From positions 310,001 to 374,000 of the forward strand of contig WNNJ02001273.1 of NCBI GenBank assembly GCA_012934845.2: a stretch of DNA of 64,000 nucleotides. Direction: 5' to 3'. Positions 22,106 through 34,290 of this stretch are shown here, in pieces. The notes beneath the pieces are model-generated. The model was not told the origin of the DNA and ran no database searches. It saw nothing but the letters and a program-made list of their open reading frames with translations. The position numbers were made by a program, and so were the translations under genes. This DNA is from Pomphorhynchus laevis. Lineage: Eukaryota; Acanthocephala; Palaeacanthocephala; Echinorhynchida; Pomphorhynchidae. The stretch's first letter is position 1. Each line of letters opens with the position of its first letter.

Positions 22106-24273
22106 AACTATTTTACGAAGTTCTTCATAATAAGTGATAACTTAAACGATTGAGTACATTGATTGTAATTTTCCTGAATTGTAATTTATTTAATGATTAT
22201 TTCAATCCATTTGTAATTAATTTTTAAACCATTCTTCTTAGCGTTTATCCCGTATGGCGGGGACGCTTGCAACGTTTGCTTGTGTCAAAATACCCTATCC
22301 GCATCGTCTTCGGGGTGGGGGTGAGTCCAACACTTTTCAAATCAGTAAGAAAGGTATCCATCCATCTTTCTAGTGATCTTCCATGATTATTAATTATTTA
22401 ATTATTAATTTATTATTATAATTTTCAAAATTATTTTTTTATCTAATCCATTTGTAATTAATTTATGAACAATTAATATTAATAATTTACTAATTTGATT
22501 AATTATTAATTGATTAAATTATTATTGTAATTTTCAAAATTATATATTTATTTTAAAAGTTATCATTTTAAATGATAACGTAAATAATTCGATTGGTGTA
22601 AAAACAAAATCAAGTTATAACAAAAGAACAATTTTTTAGTAAAGTCGTAGAGTTAATAATACACCTTTGAACATTTAAACAATATCTCCTTCAATTCAAC
22701 TAAGTAATGCTGAAAATGTTTTTTTTATTAATATTGCCATTTGTTTTGTAATATTTTGAGGAATATAACATTCGCGTTTAGTGTACATTTTTATGTCATT
22801 TACGTAAACGTCATTTCTTTTTATAAAATGGCATACTTTTTTGCTAGATAATCTAGCATAACATTGACGAACGAACTCAAGTGCATTAGATAATTCATCA
22901 CATTGATCATTGTAATCACCATCTTTCTCTGATATTGCCAAAATGTGAGCAAATAAATACTTGAAAACACATTCATTTTTGTATTTGTAAAGGTGATATA
23001 TACATAACGAACCTCCTCAAAGTTATCAGGGCCAACCAAATCTTCACACTCTAAAATGAATAATAACTTCAGCAACTTATGTCTATTAATTAATCATCAT
23101 AAGTTATAATTTGTATATTCTTAAATAGTCTAAAAGATATTATTAATAAGATATAAATTATTAAAAAGATATCAATATTTAGTAATGATCACATACTTTT
23201 ACAGGAGTACTAACAATGTTCTACAGAATCAAATATATATAAATTTAAAGAACTTATATTGTATGAAATCGACATAATTTCGTACAAAATATTCGTAATA
23301 TTCTACAACATTCGACGTTTTTTGTTCAATTTTGTATTTAATATTTTAATAAAGAACAAAATATGATTTTTCATATGCAAGAACATTATACTTAACAAAA
23401 ATATCCATATAAGCTAAATATTTTCGGATTATACAATCAAATTTATTGTTACTACATTAACTTTTAAACTCAATACTTTACTTTTATTTTTGCGCTTTTA
23501 GCTAATTTTGAAAAAATAATTATTTTTTTTTACAAATTGAGTGTAAATTTATTTTTACATTAAACTGAATTAAAAGCTAATCGAAAACTAAATTAATTCG
23601 TTTTTATTAAATGCTAATTAATAAAATATAACTTAAATAATTAGTAACAGTCGTGGTAATTAAAATATATATTGTCTCAATCATAATGTTATGGCATTTA
23701 GTCTTAAATTGTATCAAATTCAATGCATTGTAAAAATATCGCCTCAATTGACAACCAATGCTTTGTCTTGAGCAAAATGTTTCGTTGGAAAATATCGCTT
23801 AAGTAAGTGGTTTTGCACTGATTTAGCTCTGTCAACGGTCTAGTCATTTGCATAAGAATGTGTTTTTCGCTAAACATTTTCTCAATACCATCAATAGAGA
23901 TTACTTTTTTATTTTGCCATTTGCCAAATCGCAATAATCAACAAACATTTAATAAATGATCAAAAAACGGGTCAATGGAAATAATTATGCGTGAGAAATG
24001 ATCGAAATTGATCAGCAATTAAATTCTTAGATGTTCCGCTTATCGCATAACGTCAGTAAGGTATTGCATAACGTCAGTAAAATAATATATTTAACATATT
24101 TTCGGTTTCGGAACCAAAAAGATGATTATGAATTATATTAAAAGCAATTTTTTATACAGACATAAATTAAATAAACATCAAAAGTTTGAACTTATTAGAA
24201 CTTATAAAGTTCTGGTAAGTTCTTTATAAGTTTTTATTTGAATTATAAAGTCGGAACTGTGAAATAATTGTTT
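22106..24273 (-). repeat. Right arm of large inverted repeat (arm 1R)
   Basis: Reverse complement of 3510-5676, carried to the 3' side of UBE4A, about 780 bp after the stop codon. Few differences from arm 1L were seen by eye. Outer border at about 24273, inner border at about 22106. No target-site duplication was found. Confidence 0.93.
22680..23934 (-). pseudogene. UBE4A: Inverted partial copy of UBE4A 5' exons
   Basis: On the - strand the UBE4A blocks IEKMFSEKHILMQMTRPL (23934-23704), ECEDLVGPDNFEEVRY (about 23050) and LEFVRQCYARLSSKK (about 22870) are repeated with their intron. The copy has no downstream exons, so it cannot make the protein. One extra A in the run near 22722 shifts the frame after AILIKK relative to the left arm. 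If transcribed, it would be antisense to nothing locally but complementary to the 5' part of UBE4A RNA. Confidence 0.85.
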
Positions 24274-25250
24274 TCGGACAAGATAAAATTTATTGATGGA
24301 CATGAAATATCCGGCTATTTAATGGAAAGCTACATATGTGGATTTTGAAAAACATATTTTCTTCCTAGACGTAGACATATTTCGACAGCAAATTCTTGAG
24401 ACAGTCGTATATATGAAAGCTGGCATACCTTGGGGACAACCATATGGTCTACTTACGGACATATTAAATATAAAATCCAGGGCTGCTGCATTGTACTATA
24501 AAGCTATGAAAATTTGTTCTACGGACAAGATAAGACGTATTAGGTATCGTAAAATATTTGCTATGTTATTATAAAGACAGTATCCTCTGCAAGTGATCAA
24601 ACAAGCGTTTTTCAAAGCTAAAAGAATAAGATTAAAAAACAAAATCTAAGAAATCCAAAATAAATGCAACAATTACATTTCTACCACTTACATTTTCTTA
24701 CATTTTTACATTATAATAATGCATTATATTATACATTAGATTATTTCAATATTATTGCGTACAACTAGCGCCGTTGATTTTTATCCGTTAATTTCTGTAG
24801 TAGATATTTCCGAATAACAAAATTTCTCCAGCTCATTTACTTAAGGTTATAATTAGCTAATTTGAAAAGTTTATTAGAAATGAGTATCTCTCAGCCAAAG
24901 GGCGATTGCAGAAATACAAACAGTTGAATACAATGATATGATCGACTATTTACAAATTATCTGGCTGTTTCAAAGTAATTTAAGAAAGGACGGGGCAGGA
25001 GTTTGCGTGCAACATATCTTTATAGCTTTCATGATAGTATTTACACATAGGAAGTATATCTCTTGTGACAAATCAGCAAGTTACAACCGACAAAAGAGAA
25101 GTTTCCTTTCTTCATAGAGCGACTTTTTTGAACTCTTTAGGGTAACTCTTTTGAACATGTAGTTCTTGTGGAAATTTTTCAGGATACTTATATTATATAA
25201 TATTGGATAATATAATATAATATACCTATATAATATTGGAATCCAAAATA
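24274..25250 (+). other. Mostly non-coding, one orphan ORF
   Basis: A 78-codon ORF at 24338-24574 (contains VVYMKAGIPWGQPYGLLTD and SRAAALYYKAMKICSTDK) begins just outside arm 1R. It has balanced amino-acid use and could be an exon, perhaps of the gene ending at 28774, but no family is recognised and no clear splice borders were seen. The rest to 25250 shows nothing. Confidence 0.3.
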
Positions 25251-25254
25251 AATA

Positions 25255-25512
25255 AAAAATTCAATAAAACCTATGTTCATATGTAGTGCGTTTAAATGTA
25301 CATTAAAACCACTTTCTGTCTATATGAATAAAATACTTAAAGTAATTAAAGCACATTTTAAAAAATATTGCAAGGTAATCGAAATTAATACTGGTATAAA
25401 ACACTATTTCAGTATTAATTCTACAAAAGAATTTTTAGAACAGACAAAAGGAATAAATTTTCAAAATATAAATACCTACGATTTTAGTACGCTTTATACA
25501 AATCAAACCAGC
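25255..25512 (+). mobile_element. Penelope-like element RT fragment
   Basis: Reads CSAFKCTLKPLSVYMNKILK, INSTKEFLEQTKGINFQN and TYDFSTLYTN. C-T-KPLS and F/YDFSTLYTNIPH are hallmarks of Penelope-like reverse transcriptases. The frame is clean but is cut off inside the FSTLYTN motif at about 25500, where the fold-back repeat begins. A shorter, more decayed stretch of the same region lies at 55275-55360. Confidence 0.78.
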
Positions 25513-26700
25513 TAACTGTGTGTACGTATTTAGTATAATTATAAAATTAAAAATTTAAAAAAATTTAAAAATAATAATGCTTAATCAAAATTTAATAATT
25601 AAATATTTATACAAATCTAGATTTAGTAGATATTAAATAAGCGTTAGTAAAATTAATTAATTTTACTAACGAAAATAATTAATTTTACTAGGAAATACAT
25701 TATTAGCATGTATTTGGCCCCGCTGCTATGTTGGGTAGAGGAGTTAGGGGCCGAAACCTGTTGGCATAGCAGTTCCTCCTGATGACCTCTAATTCTTATT
25801 CTGATACAACGTCTGTTATTTATTAGTCAATTCATAAAAATGACGTTTATTTTCAATTTTATTTTTTTAACTTGATTTAAATTATAGAAAATCTAAAAAC
25901 AATTATTAATTTTATTATTTAATTATTAAATTTTGATTTAGCATTATTATGTTTTGTTTATTTTATAATTATATTAAATACGTAGACTCAGTTAGCTGAT
26001 TTAATTGATATAAATTATATAAAATCTTATAACATTTATTTATTTTATTATTTAAATATTAAATTTTGATTTAGCATTATTATGTTTTGTTTATTTTATA
26101 ATTATATTAAATACGTAGACTCAGTTAGCTGATTTGATTGATATAAATTATATAAAATCTTTTAACAATTATTTATTTTATTATTTAATTATTAAATTTT
26201 GATTTAGCATTATTATGTTTTGTTTATTTTATAATTATATTAAATACGTAGACTCAGTTAGCTGATTTGATTTTTTGATTAATCCATTAATAATCGAGAT
26301 ATGTATGGCTTTCTTCTAACATTATTGTCGATAATGTAAGTACGGACATATATCAGTGGTCCTTTATAAAGACAACTTAACAATGACTTTTTAAATTTCA
26401 ATTTTTTATTTTAACTTGATTTAAATTATAGAAAATCTAAAAACAATTATTTATTTTATTATTTAATTATTAAATTTTGATTTAGCATTATTATGTTTTG
26501 TTTATAATTATATTAAATACGTAGACTCAGTTAGCTGATTTGATTTGCTACACTTTAAACGAATAATTATCGTTTTATTATTTTTTAAATAAAATGATTT
26601 TTTTGAAACATGTACAAAAAAAACGTTACCCTCGAATGGACCGTAATGTTTAATAGAATTGTAAAATCATTATATTAAATACGTAGACTCAAATAGCTGA
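25495..26700. repeat. Fold-back and tandem repeat block (TCAGTTAGCTGATTT family)
   Basis: An inverted unit (about 25500-25690, starting CAGCTAACTGTGTGTACGTA) faces a forward unit that holds a GC-rich hairpin: GGCCCCGCTGCTATG at about 25716 pairing with CATAGCAG at about 25766. The forward side then ends in a 133-bp tandem array whose copies each carry ACGTAGACTCAGTTAGCTGA, at about 25979, 26113, 26246, 26512 and 26681. Relatives lie at 26806-26850, 36300-36620, 55363-55650, 57465-57690 and 60270-60510. Confidence 0.8.
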
Positions 26701-26805
26701 TTTCATTTATATAATAAGTATAAAATAATAATTGTCATTTTAATTTTTTTCGCCGCATCGAGATTGTGTATTTGTGTTACCGTGGGATAGATATTGTTTT
26801 CAGAA

Positions 26806-27900
26806 TGTGTTTGGCCCCGCTGCTATGTTGTGTCGAGGAATTAAATCTTATATTAAATTTACTCTTATTAAATCTTAACAATTTTTAATTTTACTTTATT
26901 TTTGTGTATTTAAAATATTAAAATATCAAACATTTAATTTAATTTTCGTGTATAAATGTTCAAGGAATATTTTGATTTAATTTTTCCGATTTAAATGTTT
27001 CTACATAAAAAATGTAAGGTCTTATATCACAAATATTTTAATTTTATTTACTGTTCGTACATCTATTTAATTTTTTGTTCGTATAGTGAAGAGTTACAAC
27101 ATATAATTATCTTATTTCACTATCTTATTCCTTGACATTAAGAACCTTCAGTAATGTTCAATAATAAAATTACAATAAATTTACAGTTAAAGTAAGCTCG
27201 TTCTAAATATTAAGTTCTTTCTACTTGTAAGGCAATTTAAAAATCATTTCATGATCGCAGTTTTAATTTGAGTCATAATATTTTAGTTTTCTATTAACTA
27301 TTCACTTTTAGTAGCTGATCAGTACTAAAGATCCACTAATTAGATCACCACTAGATCCACAACCAGATCAAGCAAGGAGGTCACGTGTTTTTGTTGCTCA
27401 TTAAAGCTTTCATACTCTAATGAGTCTGACAGTATGAACTTCTCATAAATTAGTAGCATTTGTATTATTAAGTATTATTTTATTTAATTATTAAAAAATT
27501 AATAATTCAATTAATTTAATTATTAATAAATTATTGATTATTGTAACTATTTTATTTAATTATTAATTAAATATAAATCTATTTATGCACTTGAATATAG
27601 TACCACAGAAGCTTCTTAATATTAAAGACAAAACATTTTTTTATTTTTTATAAAAATTTAACATAAAAAGGCAAAATGTAGATTTAGCTGTTTCGGATTA
27701 AAACAGATTTAGTTAGTCGGGTTAGATTTATTTAGATTTTAAATTATTAAGAATGAAAAAATCACATTAAATTGATAAAATACAAACATTAGATAATTAA
27801 TAATACAATAATATTAAAGGGTCGAATTGATGAAAGTAGACATCAACCATGTTGCCAATTAATCAAATTTACAATAAATTAAAATTTACAAAAAAAAATT
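26806..27900. other. AT-rich intergenic stretch
   Basis: Begins with another copy of the TTTGGCCCCGCTGCTATGTT motif (26812-26840), then no coding or structured signal to 27900. Confidence 0.5.
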
Positions 27901-27904
27901 AATT

Positions 27905-28260
27905 TTTGAAATTTCGTAAATTCATATTTCGTCTTAATTCATATTTTTTGTTAATTCATATTTTATGTAAATTCTTATTTTGAGTACATTTATATTTTGT
28001 GTGAATTAATATTTTTGAAAATTAAGATAAAAGTTTCTTAAATTACTGTTTTAAAAGTTAGAAGTTGTTTCTTAATTTACTTTTTTAATATTTGGTGTTG
28101 ATTCATATTTTTTGTTAATTCAAATTTTATGTAAATTCATATTTTCTGTAGATTTATAGTTCGTGAGAATTCATATTTTTTGTAAATTCCTATTTTGTGT
28201 TAATTTTCAGTAAATTCATAATTTTGTAAATTCATATTTTGTGTAAATTGTTTTTTCGTA
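27905..28260. repeat. Degenerate tandem repeat, TTCATATTTT..GTAAA
   Basis: About a dozen imperfect units of roughly 20 bp built on AATTCATATTTTNTGTAAATT. It ends just before the fukutin-like exons. Confidence 0.75.
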
Positions 28261-28295
28261 AATCAATATCTTCTGTATGAATATCTTGTATTTAG

Positions 28296-28774
28296 GAGCC
28301 AGGGCCTTTAGAATTTCGTGTGACTAACGGATTGTATTCATTTGATCTATTCGTACTTAAGTATGATCATGAACATGACGCATTAATTGGAATTTATCGA
28401 GAACATCTAAAAAGTTACAAGCAATAAATATCATTACGAACTTAATTTCTAGTTTGCATTGTTACAGACGCCGACCACCTCCTATCACTGAAATATGCTC
28501 TGCTGAATTACTTGATATGCGATTGCTTGTTCCTTTAACGGTTCTAGAAATAATCGAAAACGAATACGGGCGTTATCCAAGATGGTTGGTTCCTAGAACC
28601 AGTTTAGTTTGGAAAAATTTGAAATTTTCAGAGGAATTTAATCAATCGTACTTTAATTGTAAATATTTTAAAAGATATAACCGACATGGAATCATTATTA
28701 ATGCATCGTATATCGAAAATAGAACTGCTGTGCTCTGTCATACATGGAAGTTTAGACATATGTTCAAAATATAA
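28296..28774 (+). CDS. Fukutin/LicD-like protein, last exons
   Basis: Enters at a TTTAG acceptor and reads EPGPLEFRVTNGLYSFDLFV, matching the LELSF...KLDVFFFY segment of fukutin. A second exon (from about 28454 or 28460) reads AELLDMRLLVPLTVLEIIEN then YGRYPRWLVP, matching [20 protein letters not shown] of fukutin, and ends at TAA 28774. Fukutin-type LicD proteins are Golgi/ER enzymes of glycan phosphate transfer. The exon junction is not settled: a GTATGA donor at 28361 gives matching phase, but the unspliced reading YDHEHDALIG also resembles the family. Upstream exons carrying the catalytic DxD were not found in the window. The C-terminal 60 residues after the domain match nothing I know. 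Confidence 0.62.
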
Positions 28775-29155
28775 ATTGATTTTATTTTTGATTTGTATTT
28801 TAAGAGGAATATATTATATTGTCATATTAATAAATATCAAATCTACAATTTGTTATCATTAATTCTCTCAGGCCTATTTTACAGCTAATATTTTCTAATG
28901 GTTTAATTAATGTATTTGCTAATTTTAATTGTTTAATTTTATTGACAAATAAAACATTTAATACAGTTAATAAGTAATAAACATTTATTACTTATTATTT
29001 ATAAATATTAATTTATATAAATGTTTATTTGAATAAATTGTAATTGATTTTGTTAGTGTTATTAGAATTAGTTTGTCTTTTAATTAATGTAATATTTATT
29101 TTTATTTTTTTTCTAAACATATGATTAATTTGTTAATATCACGATAAAATTATAA
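28775..29155. other. AT-rich spacer
   Basis: Nothing recognised between the fukutin-like stop and the G+C-richer LINE. Confidence 0.6.
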
Positions 29156-30282
29156 TCAGTACGATTATCTTATTGTGGGCAGCGTCGTGTCCCTCTGCGG
29201 CCGCAAATCGCGATGTAATATTTATTATAATACATTTAATAGCATACAAAGTCAAAAGTTGTAATTTGAGATTAGAGGATCACCGATCGAATCAATGAAG
29301 CAGGCGGCATTGCTCCAATACACTGTTTCGCTCAGTTGCTGCATGAACCAGTTAAAAGATCGCGGTTCCCCGGTTGTTCGCCTTAGTTTATTACCCATCT
29401 GCTGCAGGAACGACGTCGCTCCTGAACCTACTGCGTCCAGCGATTCCAAAGCCACTGATGTAAATACGTTTTGCTATTTGTCGAGATTTCGGTATCTATT
29501 CCTCTTATATTGTTCCGATTAGCCGCAATTGCGCTGGCAAAGGATACGGTGTGGCTGACGTGGCTGTCAGGCAACGTGCTGGGACAAATGAAATCCCACA
29601 CAAGGATTTTGCCGGCTTCACAAATGAATGGCATCGCTCTGTCGGGCCACAATCTCGACGGAGATGGAATCCCGCTCCGTCAAGATTCCAGCAGCGGCGA
29701 GCGCCATTCGCAACAACTCGTTCACTGCCCTTGGGCGCTGTTTTTCGAAACTTTATCTCCACGCACACATCAGTGCTTTTCGCTGCAATGAGCACCAAGC
29801 CTCAAAGCAACTGCGTTAGAGAGACTGAGTCGAAATATTGCGATGAAATGGCGAAGCCATTGCTAGTGCATTTCTAGTGTGAAATTCTACACTCAATCTG
29901 CGGGATGCACCGACGATGTCCGTGTATAGAAAGTCTGAATGAAAAGAATTAAAATTCCCCAACAGTCTGTTGATTAATAGGGCTGCGTCACACACAGTCG
30001 CGCTAAAAACTGGGACAGCAGTTTCATACGCTTATCGTCGAGCTTTATTGGGATTGTATCCTGTCTCTAGGCCTAATCGTTAAACTGTACGTTTTAACGA
30101 TTATTAAACTGTACGCTCAATATCCGGCGAACTTTCAAATCGAAATCCAAACGTTTCTCGCTTCGAAAGCAAGGATATCAGCAGAAAAGAATCCGATCTT
30201 CGGAAGACTGATGGAGTTTCGAAGGAGGACAAGTGAATTGTGGGCATCAAGTTTGCGTAATCGAGTTTCGGCACTGTACAGC

Positions 30283-31075
30283 TCAATGAATGCGAGCTCC
30301 AGAACGTCGTCGATGCTTCCTTGGTTTCCTATCGGAGCCCCATAAAAGGCTATCCATTAGCCTTTTATGGATAGACGATTTCGCAATCTGTGAAAACATC
30401 GAGATTCTCAGTCCAGCTTCGCTGCAATCTGTGATGACATCGCATTTTCGATTATTAAGATCAAGGCATGTGCCGGCTCGAATCCACTGAATCTTTATAA
30501 TATCGGAGATTAAGGTATCCGGTGTGCCTTCGACGACGCAATCATCCAAGTACATCAGGTTTAGTTCCGATGGCAGACTGTGGACTAAATCGTTTACGAC
30601 GATGCAGATGAACGTCGGGCCGAGAGAATCGCCATGTTGAACACCTTCACAGGATACGATGCGTTTGCTGCCGAAGAGTGGATTGCTTATCGCGGCTGTA
30701 GCACAGTGAGACAAATGACAGAATTTGTGAAACGTCTCTAGACACGTAGTATATAACCGCATCTCTGCTCACGCAATTAAAAGCATTGCGGAAATCCTGC
30801 TTCACCATCGCATGACCTTTTGTCGCAAAGTCGAGTAGAAATATGTGAGAACCGTGTACCGAAGCTTCGATCCTACAACTGATGCCGACACTCAACTGGA
30901 CTGGGAGAAATCGATCTGCAAGGAGCTTGGAAACTATCCGGCAGGCAAGTTTTGCTTTTATACTTTGAATAAGGAGGCCAATCGCGATCGGCCGAATCCC
31001 ATCGTTTTCCTTCCGAAAAAACCATAAATTTGCCACGTCATACAATGTTGCCACCGTTATCAGGCACGTTTCCAC
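30283..31075 (-). pseudogene. Family-B reverse transcriptase core
   Basis: Two overlapping frames carry the RT: DFRNAFNCVSRDAVIYYVS in the first and GVQHGDSLGPTFICIVVNDL then MYLDDCVVEGTPDTL in the second. YLDD in place of YADD and GVQxGDxLGP are family-typical. The frame change lies between them (about 30650-30760). Confidence 0.82.
30340..30370. repeat. Perfect hairpin, 13-bp stem, 5-nt loop
   Basis: CCATAAAAGGCTA, loop TCCAT, then the exact complement. It sits inside the LINE RT and interrupts its frame. Confidence 0.92.
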
Positions 31076-31930
31076 TAAGGATCACCTATATGAGGTACAT
31101 CAAAAAATGTGCTAGGCTATTGGCCATGGCTTCCGAAAACTGGCTTAGCAGATTCCGCAAGTGCATTGGACTAATACCATCGCAATCGCATGCGGAGGAT
31201 GGAGGGAATGATCTCAGTGTCGAAAGCACTGATTCTACTGTGGCGATTATGCAATCTTCTTTGGATTGCAGCCGGAGATGTTTTGGGTAAGCCGTGGTTA
31301 TTGTGCGAGGATGATTTGCTTGTAAAGCAGCAGCTGTGGAATCGTCGTACGGAAGCAAGGTTAAGTCGCTGCAAAGTATACGGACCGCTCCGAGGATATC
31401 GCTGTCTCCGATCTTTTCATAGGCCTTTCACCGAATCAGATATTCGTCATTCATGCTATTAGTGCGAGCGCGGTGAGGATTAACCGGTACGGTTACTTCG
31501 ATTGGATATTTGTAGTTTAAGCAGACTCTGCGTATTGTGGACGTGAGAGATGATGTAGATTCTGAATTCTTTTGTGGAACACGAAGGGCGGTTTTCGTGA
31601 AGCATAACAGTTGCCACTACGTTAGTTCGTTGGAAGGATGTGATGTGACTGTATCCATGAGCTCATAGACCTTTGCTGCAACGGCTGATCTGGCTCATCG
31701 TGGAATTCGGCGGATGACGCGTACGCCCCGTGTAAGAACCTCAATACAATTTGAAGTGTCAGTTGAAGCGCCTTGATGAACAATGGGGCATCGTGAGAGA
31801 CATCGAGGACGGCTAGGATATTGGTACCATATGACCTGATCCTGGACTGCCCGGATGTGGTACGTGTCTCCGAAGCATACCACCTGCGGTGACAGCGAAG
31901 TCGCGCCGGCAAAACCCACACAGTGAGCGC

Positions 31931-32570
31931 TTCTGTATCATCAGTACGTTTTATATTGTAGTAGATAAATTATAATATATAAACGATAATTGTAACGACA
32001 ATAGGAATATTGGGTGATTAAGCTTGTATGATTTATTGTCCAATTATTTGAATAGCATTTTAAATTCTTTAACGATTAACGTTAATTGAATGTATAATCT
32101 CTTGAAATTAGCTTTAAATAGTATTAGTTTATTTTTATACTATGTATATATTCCGTATTAGCAATCGTGTGTCGTAACTTTTTCTTGTAATATTATTTAC
32201 TTTTTATAATATTATGCAGAAATTATGCAGAAATAAATGTAAGGTTTTATTTTCCTTGTCTTCATATTCAAATAAAGACGTCTTAGTTCATTACACTCAT
32301 TTACTTCCTCCACAGTTTTTTCTTTTACGTGGACTTGTGAGCATGCATTTGTGACTACAGATATCTATCTAAAACAAGAGTTTCGACGACGATTCTACAA
32401 CCTTTTATAGAACTTTTGTTTCTCTTCTGATTCTAATCCGTATCGAGCCATGAATGCATTCTAAAACTGAATCTTACTAAGGTCGAAAGTTTTGTTTGCA
32501 AATGGAAATTCAGTTCTATTTGAAAACATTAGTATATACAATATACCAATAATATCACAAATATTTGTTT
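31931..32570. other. Spacer
   Basis: AT-rich; no gene, repeat or RNA recognised. Confidence 0.5.
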
Positions 32571-32575
32571 CAGAA

Positions 32576-32766
32576 CCGCAAATGGGCCCAACATAATATT
32601 TTACGTGGTTCAGACTAGACGGCTATTACATCATATATTAAAGGAACGTCGTAATACTCTAAAGAAAGAAGACATGTCATCTGCTATTTTGAACCATTTC
32701 TTCAATGAAAGAAACAATATTGAGTTCGACGATGTCAAAATACTTGCGAATAAACCAAATAGCTAG
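32576..32766 (+). CDS. Candidate terminal exon of an unknown gene
   Basis: After a strong TTGTTTCAG acceptor the frame opens as GPNIIFYVVQTRRLLHHILK, then KKEDMSSAILNHFFNERNNI and FDDVKILANKPNS before TAG. Residue use is typical of a helical soluble protein and the reading is clean for 63 codons. No partner exon was found upstream within reach, and I do not recognise the family. Confidence 0.45.
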
Positions 32767-32879
32767 AGGCATTTAATACTTGAGTCTATGCACATCAATG
32801 ACAAAGAAGAAAGAATGTTATAAATCGAACTATAATTTATGAATTCCTATCGATAGAATAGATTGAAATGTTCTTCCGT

Positions 32880-34290
32880 ACTAACGGGGTATAGCGAAAA
32901 ATTTTTGTTTTTTTTTGTAAATGAGTACTATCTAGAAAAAGGTCACTGTGTATGACCGAAACGTTGTACAAATTTATATAAAAGAAAAATCATTTCTGAT
33001 TTCAAATTAAATCAGCGTTACTAGGGGAAGGTGCTATCTTAAATTTAAAAACCTACCACCTATTTTTGTCATCCAGCGATTTCAGCAATTGACTGCTATG
33101 CAGTTGAGGCAAGAAGTGTATGCCTTGGCACATCGACAAGATTTGCATTTCGATGCCGTCCATTGCAGTACTGCAATCGGCATGTGTCGATGGCTTTTCG
33201 CGAGCCATATTATTAGTGAACAAGATTATTAGTGAACAAGATGATCTTTATGTATTGTGTTTTGCCTTTGCCGTTTATATTATATTTTGTAAGTAATTTG
33301 TTTTAATCAATTCATAAAGAAATTCCAATCAAGACAATTGTTTTAAGCAGTATAATGGAAGGACGATTCACTCCATTATTATTGTTATTAACTGGAAGTA
33401 CGACACGCTAAATACCACGCAAGGGCTCAATTGTGTATTTTAGTGTAAGTACTTATATCAAAACTGTTCATAACAAGTAATCAGTCTTTCAATTGAAATT
33501 TTGATTTTTGTTCTGCGTGCTACTTGAATCCTATCTATAAGCCAACAGCAGTACGCTACATATCAGTATTGATGGACCTCATCAGCTACTGATCCAATAC
33601 GTACGTTTCACGTTTTGATCTTTTTATATATCGAAACTTTTCTTTACTAATAACTTCAATCCTATCCTGCAAGCTGCTTTAATCATATCCATAATCCAAC
33701 AAAAAATACAATAACAAAAAATCTTATGAGAAAAATTATGTTTTGAGATAAAACTATTTTTTCTCAAAAAATGATTTTTATCATGTCAGATTTTTTCATA
33801 TTATGTTAATCACCGGTAGAATTTACCTGCCATCAAAATTTCTGCTCAATTTAACTCATAGTTGAAGAGAAATATAATGTTCAATTACGGATGACTTGTT
33901 CAATTTAGGTTTTCACCATAGCAATGACAAAAATATATCATTTTGATGAAATGTTTTTACTTAAAATAACTCTTCACTATCGTCCAAAATGTTTCCAAAA
34001 CGATGCAAACTAGCTGACGATCACTCGACTCGTCCGCGTTATTGGCATTTATATTTAATAAAAGACTTTCGTCTTACATTTTGCAAATTAAATGAAATCA
34101 TTTCTGATTTCAAATTAAATCAGCGTTGGTAGGGGAAGGTGCTACCTTCTAATGATTACTATTATCAAACTAGTCATCTATAGTTTGTTTCCTAATTTTA
34201 AGTTTATATGCCTTGCAGTCATTTTTTACTCTACATTTCAGTATTGATGGACCTCATCAGCTACTGATCCAATACCTACGTACTACTTGA
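32880..34290. repeat. Dispersed short repeats and a small ORF-like island
   Basis: Two segments occur twice. ATCATTTCTGATTTCAAATT followed by AAATCAGCG and GGGGAAGGTGCTA appears at about 32988 and 34094; CAGTATTGATGGACCTCATC followed by AGCTACTGATCCAATAC appears at about 33563 and 34240. At 33070-33200 a G+C-richer island reads MQLRQEVYALAHRQDLHFDA in one frame, but it has no start, splice border or known family. Confidence 0.6.

Larger units (their letters stand above)
29160..31930 (-). mobile_element. Decayed LINE family B (RT plus restriction-like endonuclease)
   Basis: A sharp island of balanced composition. Going leftwards, 31921-31100 holds an N-terminal region with SILRMRLRW and FPPSSACDCDGISPMHLR; 31075-30770 reads IRPIAIGLLIQSIKAKLACR, FLPVQLSVGISCRIEASVHG, FLLDFATKGHAMVKQDFRNA (catalytic D); 30660-30460 reads EGVQHGDSLGPTF and LNLMYLDDCVVEGTPD (catalytic YLDD); 29800-29250 holds the C-terminal nuclease region with ILVWDFICPSTLPDSH and LDAVGSGATSFLQQ. 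Motif order is that of LINEs with a PD-(D/E)XK restriction-like endonuclease. Frames change repeatedly, so it is dead. The same family is at 43500-45310. Confidence 0.8.

Noticed and set aside
3510-24273. The arms as terminal inverted repeats of a giant transposon
   Set aside because: No matching target-site duplication outside the arms, no transposase or integrase between them, and the contents are the exons of a host gene that begins within the left arm.
25710-25800. A hammerhead ribozyme, because CTGATGA and CGAAAC boxes lie close together and Penelope-like elements can carry hammerheads
   Set aside because: The boxes are in an order that would need a type II layout, stem III is not convincing, and other copies lose one or both boxes (GATACC, CTGATAA).
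29471-29877. Overlapping + strand ORFs of about 106 codons
   Set aside because: They are shadows of the family-B LINE read on the - strand, in a G+C-richer island with few stops in any frame.
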